Shown here: positions 1-7,908 of the stretch, piece by piece
How the letters are laid out: the number at the start of each line of letters is the position of its first letter
Numbering within the stretch: the first letter of the stretch is position 1
Source: Candidatus Gastranaerophilales bacterium
Lineage (GTDB): Bacteria; Cyanobacteriota; Vampirovibrionia; Gastranaerophilales; UBA9971
Length of the DNA: 17,930 bases
Assembly: GCA_028277195.1 (NCBI GenBank)
Contig: JANQGS010000284.1
Coordinates: forward strand, 1 to 17,930
Reading direction: 5' to 3'
Notes under the pieces: generated by a model
Told to the model about the DNA's origin: nothing
Seen by the model: only the letters and a program-made list of their open reading frames with translations
The model's database searches: none
Program-made: the position numbers and the translations under genes

Positions 1-19
1 TTAAGGGCGAAGCCCTTAA
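1..19. repeat. Perfect 8-bp hairpin at the left edge
   Basis: The arms TTAAGGGC and GCCCTTAA enclose a GAA loop. No T-run follows in either direction, so it is not a convincing intrinsic terminator. It directly precedes a G-rich run and may be part of the same interspersed element. The window starts at its first base, so its full extent is unknown. Confidence 0.6.
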
Positions 20-27
20 CCACCACT

Positions 28-44
28 GGGGTTGGGTGGGCGGG
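28..44 (+). other. G-quadruplex-capable G-run
   Basis: Four G-tracts (GGGG, GGG, GGG, GGG) are separated by loops of 2, 1 and 1 nucleotides. That meets the canonical quadruplex rule, and short loops are known to favour stable folds. It sits about 130 bp upstream of the protease gene and is followed by an AT-rich stretch resembling the minus strand of the right end of the window. Folding in the cell is an inference. Confidence 0.6.
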
Positions 45-115
45 AAATTTGAGAAAATTTTTTATTTTAAGGCACCTAGGTTGTTACTGTGGCTGGCACT
101 TATTTAGTTTTTACC

Positions 116-144
116 TGCACATTTAAAGCCTGTCAATGTATAAT
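116..144 (+). promoter_or_regulatory. Candidate promoter of the matrixin-like gene
   Basis: A perfect -10 box TATAAT lies at 139-144, with an overlapping second copy at 144-149. A weak -35 box TGCACA lies at 116-121, giving a 17-bp spacer. The predicted start near 151 gives a leader of about 25 nt before the ATG at 176. The -35 matches consensus at only four of six positions. Confidence 0.4.
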
Positions 145-175
145 ATAATTTGTTCGCATTTAAAAATGAAGACAA

Positions 176-979
176 ATGGCTAATCCTGAAAACATTTCAT
201 ACCTGTCTGCCTGCTTCAGAAAAGGCAGGCTTATACGCTGGCCTGATAAAACAATGCCCTTAACTTTATTTGTCGCGCCGTTTCGCTGGTATAAGGCAAA
301 AGATGATGAACATACGTATTATGGTATGATTCAGGAGGCTGTAAATATATGGGAAAAGGCTTCTCGCGGCAGGATCAAATTTCAATTCGTTGAAAGATTA
401 TACGATTCCCAGATTAATATTGAATGGAAAAGGGTAGAGCGCAAGTCCCTCGGGCATTGTAATTTTAATTTTGATAATGAGGGCAGGCTGTTTTCTTCAG
501 AGGTCAGCATAGGCCTTTCTGACGGGATTATTCACCACCAGTACCAGGATAAAAACGAGGTTTTTCATACTATAATCCACGAAATAGGCCATGCCCTGGG
601 GCTTAATCACAGCCCGTTCTGCGATGACATAATGTATGTTCCCCACCGCTACGGGATTACCAGGATATCAAAAAGAGACTCTGTTACCTTAAAATGGCTC
701 TATAAATTTCCTTACGGGATAACAAAAGAAGAAATCCTGGCCCATTACAAAAAGCCCTCTACTTATGACCTGGACAGGCTGGTCTATATATTGGAAACAG
801 GTGAGTCCTCACCACTAAAAGAGGAAAAGGTGATTGAAAACAAAGAACAATTAAGTTATGAGCAAAACACCCTTGCAGAGCTTAATAAATTCAATATTTC
901 AATACAAAATATAAATGTAGCGGATGATGTTCGGGAATACCTCAAGAATTTGAGGGTTAAAAAGGATTTTAATGAGTAA
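176..979 (+). CDS. Matrixin-like zinc metalloprotease without signal peptide
   Basis: This is a predicted zinc-dependent peptidase of the metzincin (matrixin) clan. The zinc-binding motif HEIGHALGLNH is complete at residues 135-145 (H135, H139 and H145 as ligands, E136 as catalytic base). A Met-turn-like DIMY follows at 151-154, as in metzincins. Of 267 residues, about 20-180 form the catalytic domain and the last 85 are charged and of unknown role. The N-terminus is polar, with no signal peptide or membrane helix, so the enzyme would be cytoplasmic or exported by an unrecognised route; its substrate cannot be guessed. There is no clear Shine-Dalgarno site. The start is chosen because the domain begins soon after it and a TATAAT lies 31 nt upstream of it. 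The next gene starts 67 bp downstream on the same strand and is functionally unrelated. Confidence 0.85.
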   Translation: MANPENISYLSACFRKGRLIRWPDKTMPLTLFVAPFRWYKAKDDEHTYYGMIQEAVNIWEKASRGRIKFQFVERLYDSQINIEWKRVERKSLGHCNFNFDNEGRLFSSEVSIGLSDGIIHHQYQDKNEVFHTIIHEIGHALGLNHSPFCDDIMYVPHRYGITRISKRDSVTLKWLYKFPYGITKEEILAHYKKPSTYDLDRLVYILETGESSPLKEEKVIENKEQLSYEQNTLAELNKFNISIQNINVADDVREYLKNLRVKKDFNE

Positions 980-1046
980 TTATTACAGGCTTATATCCAA
1001 CCGGATAATATGTTTTGATTTTTTTTAAATTTAAAATCAGAAAATT

Positions 1047-2141
1047 ATGAAAGTTACCTTTCCTCATATGGGAAATACCTGCATTGCCCTTGCAGGCGCA
1101 CTGAGGTTACTTGGGGCGGATTTTGTAATACCCCCTTACACTACAAAAAAAACCCTGAATTTAGGCAGCAAGCACAGCCCGGAAGTAGTCTGCCTTCCAT
1201 ATAAACTTGTGCTGGGGAATTACCTGGAAGCAATCGAGGCGGGGGCTGATACTGTCTTAATGATTGACAGTCCGGGCACCTGCAGGCTTGGGCAGTACAG
1301 TGAAATCGCCAGGAATGCTATCCGGGATATGGGATATAACGTAAAATTTATTAACATGGACCTGTATAAAGGCAAAATATTTGAACTATACAGCGGTTTC
1401 AGCGAGGCAACAGGCAATAACAACCCGGCTGACCTGATAAGGGCCGTAAAAATTGCCCTGATTAAAGTTGAGTTGCTCGATAAGCTGGACAATATATACA
1501 GCTACCACAGGGCAAGGGAAATAAAAAAAGGAAGCGCAAAAACGATATACACAAAGTCATTGAAACTGCTTGATGAGGCCATGACCCCGGGAGAGTGCAA
1601 AAAAGCAGCCCAAAAAAGCTCGCTGTTATTTTCCGGCTTGCCCGTAAATAAGTATAAACCTGTTTTACACGTAGATTTAACCGGGGAAATTTACGTTGTT
1701 ATTGACCATTTTTCAAATATGGACATTGAAAATGAATTAGGGAAGCTGGGTGTGCAGGTACACAGAAAAATAAAACTGAGTGACTGGACAGATAGTTTTC
1801 TAAAGCCCAGGTTATTTAAATTCAATGAAACCCATGGGGAAAAGGTAAAAAAACTTGCAAAAGATTTTATAAAACGTGATGTTGGCGGGGATGCGCTGGA
1901 GTCAATCGGGGATACGGTTTATGCGGGCGAAAATAAAAGTGACGGGGTAATTCACCTGTTGCCTTTCACCTGTATGCCGGAAATAATTTCCCAGAACATA
2001 CTCCCTGTAGTAACGAGGGAAAAAGATATTCCTGTTTTATCCCTTGTGCTGGATGAATTTACGGGAAGGGCAGGATTTATTACCAGGCTGGAAGCGTTTA
2101 TTGACCTGATTAAAAGAAGAAGTGAGTTAAAAGCCGGGTGA
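1047..2141 (+). CDS. Acyl-CoA dehydratase activase-related protein (COG3581-like, DUF2229 group)
   Basis: The 364-residue protein matches the family related to activators of 2-hydroxyacyl-CoA dehydratases. Family-type signatures are the N-terminus MKVTFPHMGNT, then SPEVVCLPYK with C49, PGTCRLGQY with C79, GEIYVVIDHFSNMDIE near 213-228, PFTCMPEI with C309 and DEFTGRAGFITRLEAF at 336-351. The conserved cysteines are consistent with iron-sulphur binding, which is inferred. In many genomes such proteins adjoin a COG3580-type or ATPase activase partner; none is present here, and the flanks are a protease and ribosomal protein L25. The start is fixed by the family N-terminus, because no Shine-Dalgarno site is visible. 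An AT-rich inverted repeat (TGATTTT at 1016-1022, AAAATCA at 1033-1039) lies just before the ATG. The biological substrate of the family is unsettled. Confidence 0.8.
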   Translation: MKVTFPHMGNTCIALAGALRLLGADFVIPPYTTKKTLNLGSKHSPEVVCLPYKLVLGNYLEAIEAGADTVLMIDSPGTCRLGQYSEIARNAIRDMGYNVKFINMDLYKGKIFELYSGFSEATGNNNPADLIRAVKIALIKVELLDKLDNIYSYHRAREIKKGSAKTIYTKSLKLLDEAMTPGECKKAAQKSSLLFSGLPVNKYKPVLHVDLTGEIYVVIDHFSNMDIENELGKLGVQVHRKIKLSDWTDSFLKPRLFKFNETHGEKVKKLAKDFIKRDVGGDALESIGDTVYAGENKSDGVIHLLPFTCMPEIISQNILPVVTREKDIPVLSLVLDEFTGRAGFITRLEAFIDLIKRRSELKAG

Positions 2142-2241
2142 AGTATGCCTCCTGTTTATACCGCTCCAAAAATTATTGTGTGTTAATTATGTTTGCCCTA
2201 TAATTATCCCATTATACTGCTGCCAAATTAAATTTCAGATT

Positions 2242-2271
2242 TTGACAGGTAAATGCCTGTAGCAGTATAAG
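2242..2271 (+). promoter_or_regulatory. Promoter of the L25 gene
   Basis: A perfect -35 TTGACA at 2242-2247 is followed after 18 bp by TATAAG at 2266-2271. Transcription would start near 2278, giving a leader of about 88 nt that contains the palindrome at 2287-2326. This separates L25 from the upstream activase-like gene. The rest of the 224-bp gap shows no other gene. Confidence 0.6.
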
Positions 2272-2286
2272 CGAAGCGGGAGCGAT

Positions 2287-2326
2287 GAATTTTGGAAAAT
2301 CCGGCTTTGCCGGTTTTCAAAAATTC
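2287..2326 (+). repeat. Near-perfect palindrome in the L25 leader
   Basis: A left arm of about 19 nt (2287-2305) pairs with a right arm (2309-2326) across a TTT loop, with one bulged base and one mismatch. The GC-rich tip is CCGGC/GCCGG and the base is GAATTTT/AAAATTC-like. It lies between the predicted transcription start and the Shine-Dalgarno site, so it would fold in the L25 mRNA. It could be an interspersed repeat copy or a leader regulatory hairpin. Confidence 0.65.
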
Positions 2327-2365
2327 AAACTCATTCATGTATATAAAAATAATAAAGGAGATAAT

Positions 2366-2986
2366 ATGGCAAAAAGTCAGTTAACAGCTAAAAAAAGAAA
2401 CAATTCGCTTAACCCGAGGCAATTAAGAAGCTCGGGAAAAGTCCCCGCAACCCTCTATGGCAGGGGGATGGAGTCGATTTCAATTGAAGTGGACACAAAA
2501 GAATTTACTAATACCTACAAAAAGGATAAATACGCTATTTTTGAGCTAAATATCGAGAATAAAACATTTAACTCAATAGTTAAGAAAGTCCAGAAAAAAC
2601 CAACCGGTGATAATGTGCTAAACATAGAATTCCTGCATATAAGAGAAGATGAAACAGTTAAAATTACAGTCCCGATTAAAATAACCGGGGAATCCCCCGC
2701 TGTAAAGGCAGGAGCTGAACTGTCGGTAAACCTCACGGAAATGGAAGTGGAATGCCTTCCCGCTGATATGCCTAATGCGATTGAGCTGGATATCTCAAAA
2801 CTGGAAAACTATGAGGACTTTATTACCGTAGAGCAGATTAATTACCCGGAAGGGGTAAAATCACTGTTAAACCCGGATGTGGCAGTAGTAAGGGCAAGCG
2901 TGCCAAAAGCGCCGGAGGAAACGGAAGAGGCAGCCCCGGAAGAAGAAGGAACGGTACAGGCGGAAGAAACTCCCGCGGAAGAATAA
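2366..2986 (+). CDS. rplY: 50S ribosomal protein L25, Ctc/TL5 form
   Basis: The 206-residue protein binds 5S rRNA in the large ribosomal subunit. The N-terminal domain (about 1-90) carries the family pattern RSSGKVPATLYGRG and begins MAKSQLTAKKRN. The C-terminal TL5/Ctc domain runs to about 185, and an acidic tail rich in Glu, Ala and Pro ends the protein. The long two-domain form distinguishes it from the short E. coli L25. The start at 2366 is supported by a strong AAAGGAG at 2354-2360, five bases upstream. An in-frame ATG at 2285 would translate through the leader palindrome and is not credible. gyrB follows 49 bp downstream. Confidence 0.95.
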   Translation: MAKSQLTAKKRNNSLNPRQLRSSGKVPATLYGRGMESISIEVDTKEFTNTYKKDKYAIFELNIENKTFNSIVKKVQKKPTGDNVLNIEFLHIREDETVKITVPIKITGESPAVKAGAELSVNLTEMEVECLPADMPNAIELDISKLENYEDFITVEQINYPEGVKSLLNPDVAVVRASVPKAPEETEEAAPEEEGTVQAEETPAEE

Positions 2987-2995
2987 TTGTCCTGG

Positions 2996-3004
2996 TGCTA
3001 TAAT
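2996..3004 (+). promoter_or_regulatory. Extended -10 promoter of gyrB
   Basis: The sequence TGC-TATAAT forms a consensus extended -10 element in the short gap between L25 and gyrB. A start near 3011 would leave about 25 nt of leader including the AAGGA at 3024-3028. No good -35 box is visible, which is usual for extended -10 promoters. It would let gyrB be transcribed independently of L25. Confidence 0.5.
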
Positions 3005-3035
3005 TTTAATGTAATGTTTTAAAAAGGATTTAATA

Positions 3036-5474
3036 GTGACAAAAATGACGGAGAATGGCACGAATCTTTACAATGCTGATAATATACGTGTTTTGGAAGG
3101 GCTGGAGGCGGTAAGGCTGAGACCCGGTATGTATATAGGCTCAACAAGCCAGCGGGGACTGCACCACTTAATTTATGAAATAGTAGATAATTCGATTGAC
3201 GAGGGACTGGCAGGTTATTGCAGCGAGATAAGGGTTGTAATCCATAAAGACGACAGCATAACTGTAGAGGATAATGGCCGCGGAATACCTGTTGAGGTAA
3301 AGGAAGACTGTGACGGCAAGTCCTGCCTGGAAATAGTCCATACAGTACTGCATGCGGGCGGGAAATTCGGCGACGGCGGGTATAAGGTGTCCGGAGGGCT
3401 CCACGGGGTCGGCGCGTCTGTTGTTAATGCGCTGTCGGAAAAAATGGTCGTTGAAGTCGCAAGGGAAGGCTGGCTGCATAAACAGGTTTATTTAAGGGGT
3501 GAGCCTACGTCCCCGGTTATGAGGGAATTCCAAACAGACAGGGCCGGCACAAAAACAACCTTCTGGCCGGACAGGGAAATTTTCACCGAAACAACGAAAA
3601 TTGATAAGGATATTGTCTCAAAAAGGCTCAGGGAAATGGCTTTCCTGAATAAAGGTCTTAAAATAGTCTTTATAGATGAAGAAACAACCTCAGAGGATGT
3701 ATATTTTTATGAGGGAGGTATCTCCAGCTATGTCGAATTCCTGAACAAAAACAAAAACAGTATTCACCCGGGTATTTTTTATACGGATACAACAAGGGAA
3801 GAGGTCCAGGTGGAAGTTGCGCTGCAATATACTGACGCTTACAGCGAAACAATCCTCAGCTTCGCCAATAACATAAACACGGAACACGGCGGGACGCACC
3901 TGACGGGTTTCAGGAACGCCCTTACCAGGGTTATCAACGATTATGCCAGGAAAAACAGCCTTATAAAGGAAAATGACGATAACTTAACGGGAGATGACGT
4001 AAGGGAGGGCATTACCGCAATAGTAAGCGTTAAAATCCCGAACCCGCAATTTGAAGGGCAGACAAAGGAAAAACTCGGAAACAGTGAAGTACAGGGAGTG
4101 GTAAACAGCGTAATTAACGAATATTTGCAGGACTGGCTTGAGCTTCACCCCAAGTGCGCCAAAACAATCATCGCAAAAGTTATCCAGGCAGCGAGGGCAA
4201 GGGAAGCCGCCAGAAAGGCAAGAGAGCTCACAAGAAGGAAAAACGTGCTGGAAAATTCCGCACTCCCGGGGAAACTGGCTGATTGCAGCAACAGGGAAGC
4301 GGACAAATGCGAAATTTACATAGTAGAGGGGGATTCCGCCGGAGGCAGCGCAAAGCAGGGCAGGAACAGGATGTTCCAGGCAATACTGCCCCTGAGGGGA
4401 AAAATACTTAACGCGGAAAGGGCACGCATAGACAAGCTGTACAATAACAACGAAATACAGGCGCTCGTCCAGGCGCTGGGCATAACCATCAGCAAGGACG
4501 AGGAGGAGTTTGAAATGGAAAAACTCCGCTATCATAAAATAATTGTAATGACTGACGCCGATGTTGACGGGGCGCATATCAGGACCCTCCTGTTAACGTT
4601 CTTTTTCAGGTATTCAAAGCCTTTAATCGAAAACGGCCATATTTATATCGCACAGCCGCCATTGTACAAACTCACAATCGGCAAGCATTCACAATATATC
4701 TACGATGACAGGACACTTGACAGGGTTTTAACCGAGAGGGGAATAAACGGGCTTGTGCTGTTTAACTCCGCAAGGACAAAGTCCTGCAAGGGTGATGAGC
4801 TGGTAAAGCTCATCGGCAATATGTCAGGTTTTTACCATTCATTTGATAACCCGATTATCGGCGGCATACATGAAATGGTTATCAGGGGCTTGATCAGGGC
4901 TGATGCGAAAATAGAACAGTTTGAGACGATTGAGCAGCTTGAAGAGCTTGACGCACTGCTGCATGAATATTGCGAGAAGCACCATGTGGCAATAAGGACA
5001 AAGGTTAAGCCTAATCCTGAAATAGGCAAGAACTGCATTCTTGTATATGTTGAGAATGCTGAGACACCCGCGGTAATTACCGCCCCGTTATTAAACAGTA
5101 TTGAGTACAAGAGGCTCAGGAATTCCTACCCCCGGATAACGGAGTTCCTTATTGAAGAGGATAAGGACCTGCAGCTTGTTATTGATGATAAGGCTGATAT
5201 TACGATAAAATCATTTGATGATATTTATAAAATCGTTGAGGAGAGGGGCAAACGCGGCGTTAATATCCAGAGGTTCAAGGGGCTTGGCGAGATGATGCCT
5301 GACCAGCTCTGGGAAACCACCATGAATCCTGAAACAAGGACATTATTAAAGGTTGATATTGATGATGCACTGGTTTGCGACCAGCTTTTCGACACCCTTA
5401 TGGGCGAAAGAGTAGAGCCGAGGCGAGAATTTATTGAAACCAACGCCATGTATGTAAGTAACCTTGATGTGTAA
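3036..5474 (+). CDS. gyrB: DNA gyrase subunit B
   Basis: This is the ATPase subunit of DNA gyrase, which introduces negative supercoils together with GyrA. The GHKL ATPase domain is at the N-terminus, with EIVDNSIDE (48-56), DNGRGIP (79-85) and the ATP lid GGLHGVGASVVNALS (120-134). The TOPRIM domain starts near 426 with EIYIVEGDSAGGSAKQG and includes the acidic DADVDGAH at 507-514. The C-terminal QRFKGLGEMMPDQLW is at 745-759. At 812 residues it is the long form, with an extra segment of roughly 170 residues (about 560-735) inside the C-terminal half, as in E. coli-type GyrB. The GTG start has AAGGA seven bases upstream; the later ATG at 3045 would be 16 bases away, so GTG is preferred. The gene converges on der with only 29 bp between stops, and no terminator is recognised there. 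Confidence 0.97.
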   Translation: MTKMTENGTNLYNADNIRVLEGLEAVRLRPGMYIGSTSQRGLHHLIYEIVDNSIDEGLAGYCSEIRVVIHKDDSITVEDNGRGIPVEVKEDCDGKSCLEIVHTVLHAGGKFGDGGYKVSGGLHGVGASVVNALSEKMVVEVAREGWLHKQVYLRGEPTSPVMREFQTDRAGTKTTFWPDREIFTETTKIDKDIVSKRLREMAFLNKGLKIVFIDEETTSEDVYFYEGGISSYVEFLNKNKNSIHPGIFYTDTTREEVQVEVALQYTDAYSETILSFANNINTEHGGTHLTGFRNALTRVINDYARKNSLIKENDDNLTGDDVREGITAIVSVKIPNPQFEGQTKEKLGNSEVQGVVNSVINEYLQDWLELHPKCAKTIIAKVIQAARAREAARKARELTRRKNVLENSALPGKLADCSNREADKCEIYIVEGDSAGGSAKQGRNRMFQAILPLRGKILNAERARIDKLYNNNEIQALVQALGITISKDEEEFEMEKLRYHKIIVMTDADVDGAHIRTLLLTFFFRYSKPLIENGHIYIAQPPLYKLTIGKHSQYIYDDRTLDRVLTERGINGLVLFNSARTKSCKGDELVKLIGNMSGFYHSFDNPIIGGIHEMVIRGLIRADAKIEQFETIEQLEELDALLHEYCEKHHVAIRTKVKPNPEIGKNCILVYVENAETPAVITAPLLNSIEYKRLRNSYPRITEFLIEEDKDLQLVIDDKADITIKSFDDIYKIVEERGKRGVNIQRFKGLGEMMPDQLWETTMNPETRTLLKVDIDDALVCDQLFDTLMGERVEPRREFIETNAMYVSNLDV

Positions 5475-5503
5475 GAAATGCTTACTTAGTCAATAATATA
5501 TTT

Positions 5504-6829
5504 TTACTTCTCTCCACGCTCCCTGCTGATAATCCTCACCGGCGTGCCGAAGAACCCGAACGCCTGCCGCAGTTTGTTTTCTATATACCTTTCATAAGAT
5601 GCGCCAAACAGCTTTTTATCATTGATGAAAAGTATGAAAGTCGGCGGCGCAGTCCCTGCCTGGGTGGAATAATAAACTTTTAACGCTTTGCCTTTTTTGG
5701 AGGGGGCCGGATTTAGAGAGTATGCTTCCATAATTACCCTGTTTAAAAGGCTTGTGGCTATTTTTTTGTTTGCATAATCATATGATTCCAGTACATACCG
5801 GTAAATTTTGCTGACCCTTTGTCCGGTTTTTGCGCTTATAAACAAAATTGGGGCAAAATCCAGGTGCGGGGCTTCATTGCGTATCTTTTTCGTGAATTCA
5901 TTAATTGTATGCGTAGTTTTATTTTCCACCAAATCCCATTTGTTGACAATGATAACAATTGCCCGGCCCTCTTCAATGATTTTCTGGCCTATTTTTTTGT
6001 CCTGGTCGCTTATTCCTTCTACAGCGTCAATGAGCAACAGCACCACATCAGATTCTCTTATGGCCCTGAATGCCCTGGTTACGGAGAATTTTTCCACGCC
6101 ATACTCAACCCTGGCTTTTTTCCTGATTCCTGCTGTATCTGCAATGGTGTAGTTTTTGCCCTCTACTGTGAGGTTCACATCAATCGCATCACGGGTTGTG
6201 CCGGAAACCTCGCTCACTATAACCCTTTCTTCCCCGAGCATTTTATTAACCAGCGAGGACTTGCCTACGTTAGGGCGGCCTGATACCGCGATTTTAACAC
6301 GTTTTTCCCCTTCTTCTTCTGTGTATTCGGGCAGGTTTTTGATAACCTCGTCTAAAAGGTCTCCAACACCTGCTGTGCCGTGCATTGCAGAAATACCATG
6401 CGGCTCACCCAGCCCTAATCCGTAAAATTCATTGATTAATGCGGCGTTATCCGGTGTGTCTATTTTATTTACAGCTATAAATACAGATTTTTTTGTTTTC
6501 CTGAGCATATTGGCAATGTCTTCATCAGCAGGAGTTAAGCCCTCCTTGCCGTCAACAATAAAAATTATCGCATCAGCCTGTTCAGAAGCGATTTCTACCT
6601 GTGATGAGATGGAGAGCATTATCTCATCATCCATACCCGGCACAATACCGCCTGTGTCAATTACTGTAAAGTGTATTCCGGCCCAGTCAACGTCAAAATA
6701 CAGCCTGTCTCTTGTAACTCCCGGCATATCATCCACTATGGACTCCCTCGAGCCGATGAGCCTGTTGACAAATGTTGACTTGCCGACATTTGGCCTGCCC
6801 ACTATTGCGATTATTGATTTTTTGTTCAT
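5504..6829 (-). CDS. der: Ribosome biogenesis GTPase Der (EngA)
   Basis: Der is an essential double GTPase that helps assemble the 50S ribosomal subunit. Both G domains are intact in the 441 residues. Domain 1 has GRPNVGKST (11-19), DTGG (58-61) and NKID (121-124). Domain 2 has GRPNVGKSS (184-192), DTAG (231-234) and NKWD (296-299). A KH-like domain (about 355-436) follows, ending with the FGFFGTPVRI segment. The length is normal for the family. The start is supported by the standard N-terminus and by AAGGA about 11 bases upstream. It is divergent from galT across 43 bp and convergent with gyrB. Confidence 0.97.
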   Translation of the reverse strand: MNKKSIIAIVGRPNVGKSTFVNRLIGSRESIVDDMPGVTRDRLYFDVDWAGIHFTVIDTGGIVPGMDDEIMLSISSQVEIASEQADAIIFIVDGKEGLTPADEDIANMLRKTKKSVFIAVNKIDTPDNAALINEFYGLGLGEPHGISAMHGTAGVGDLLDEVIKNLPEYTEEEGEKRVKIAVSGRPNVGKSSLVNKMLGEERVIVSEVSGTTRDAIDVNLTVEGKNYTIADTAGIRKKARVEYGVEKFSVTRAFRAIRESDVVLLLIDAVEGISDQDKKIGQKIIEEGRAIVIIVNKWDLVENKTTHTINEFTKKIRNEAPHLDFAPILFISAKTGQRVSKIYRYVLESYDYANKKIATSLLNRVIMEAYSLNPAPSKKGKALKVYYSTQAGTAPPTFILFINDKKLFGASYERYIENKLRQAFGFFGTPVRIISRERGEK

Positions 6830-6872
6830 TTAAAAGGTTTTCCTTTTTGGCATTTACGTATAAAATTATACT

Positions 6873-7886
6873 ATGCCGGAAATGAGAATGAACCCGATAA
6901 CGGGTGAGTGGACAATAATAGCTACAGAAAGGGCAAAACGACCGCATTTGCCAAACCGGGCAGAAGAAATTATTCACAGCGGTGATGCTCACGACCCTGA
7001 GTGCTTTTTCTGTTACGGTAATGAATATACCACCCCCCCGGAAGTGTTTTCTTACCGTGAAAAACAGGGTGCTCCCGATAGCCCGGGCTGGACACTGCGG
7101 GTTGTTCCCAATAAATACTCTGCCCTGAGCCTTAATGGGGAATTTAGCATTGAAAACAAAGGTTTGCTGGAATTTTCCAGTCATGCCAGAGGCAGTGCTG
7201 AAGTTGTTATTGAATCCCCTCATCATACCCTTAACACCGCATTGTTCCCGGAACCCCAGATTGAGCTGCTTTTAAAGGCTTATAAGCAAAGGTATAATTT
7301 TTTGTGCCAGGATCCATCTGTAAAATACATTGCCATGTTCAAAAATAACGGCAGCCCCGCAGGCGCGAGCCTGTCCCATCCTCACAGCCAGATTATTGCC
7401 ACGCCCGTGATTCCCCCGCTTATTGAGCAGGAATTAGCCGGAGCTAAAAAGTACTTTAAGGAACATAATAGGTGCGTTTACTGCGATATGGCGGAATCAG
7501 AGCTGGAAAACCGCTCAAGAATTATCTATGAAAACAATGAGTTCCTTGCTTTTGCGCCCTATGCATCCAAATCCCCCTTTGAAACCTGGGTTATGCCCAG
7601 ATTCCACAGCAGCGCTTACAACAGACTGAACGACAAACAGCTAAAGAGCCTGTCAGAGGTATGGAAAAAGGTTCTTTACAAAATTTACAGGGGCCTGGAC
7701 AACCCGCCTTACAATTATTTTATACACACCTCGCCAACACAGGAGAATGCCGGGAATTTTTTCCACTGGCACATGGAATTAATCCCGAAAATGACTATCA
7801 TGGCAGGTTTTGAACTCGGGACCGGCATGTGTATTAATATTGCTATACCTGAGCAGAGTGCCGAGTATTTAAGGGGGATTGTTTAG
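6873..7886 (+). CDS. galT: Galactose-1-phosphate uridylyltransferase-type HIT-superfamily enzyme
   Basis: The 337-residue protein matches the GalT family, which transfers a nucleotidyl group between sugar phosphates in the Leloir pathway. The catalytic HPHSQ motif is at 169-173, with H171 as the nucleophile that carries the UMP. A CxxC at C44/C47 fits the family zinc site, and H285, H298 and H300 (in HWHMELIPK) fit the second metal site. A second CxxC at C201/C204 is also present. No other Leloir gene (galK, galE) is nearby. Related proteins such as plant At5g18200 act on ADP-glucose, so the exact nucleotide and sugar are uncertain. The start gives the usual MPE...NPITGEW N-terminus. There is no Shine-Dalgarno site; a TATAAA at 6859-6864 lies only eight bases before the ATG. 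Confidence 0.85.
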   Translation: MPEMRMNPITGEWTIIATERAKRPHLPNRAEEIIHSGDAHDPECFFCYGNEYTTPPEVFSYREKQGAPDSPGWTLRVVPNKYSALSLNGEFSIENKGLLEFSSHARGSAEVVIESPHHTLNTALFPEPQIELLLKAYKQRYNFLCQDPSVKYIAMFKNNGSPAGASLSHPHSQIIATPVIPPLIEQELAGAKKYFKEHNRCVYCDMAESELENRSRIIYENNEFLAFAPYASKSPFETWVMPRFHSSAYNRLNDKQLKSLSEVWKKVLYKIYRGLDNPPYNYFIHTSPTQENAGNFFHWHMELIPKMTIMAGFELGTGMCINIAIPEQSAEYLRGIV

Positions 7887-7908
7887 GTTTTTATCAATTA
7901 TGGATGTC

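Noticed and set aside
994..1028. TATCC/GGATA hairpin followed by a T-run as a terminator of the protease gene
   Set aside because: The stem is only 5 bp and the T-run begins several bases after it, too weak to call.
2285..2365. Upstream in-frame ATG extending L25 by 27 residues
   Set aside because: It reads through the leader palindrome, has no ribosome-binding site, and the ATG at 2366 has a strong AAAGGAG and the family N-terminus.
3045..3047. ATG as the gyrB start
   Set aside because: AAGGA is 16 bases away but only seven from the GTG at 3036.
3984..4577. 197-codon minus-strand open frame inside gyrB
   Set aside because: It lies opposite highly conserved GyrB sequence, shows no recognisable domain and has unusual Cys/Phe/Tyr-rich composition.
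5475..5503. Bidirectional terminator between gyrB and der
   Set aside because: The 29-bp gap has no inverted repeat with adequate stem and no suitable T-run pairing.
6847..6872. TTGGCA ... TATACT as a galT promoter
   Set aside because: The spacing is only 14 bp and the -10 abuts the ATG, so transcription would begin inside the coding sequence.
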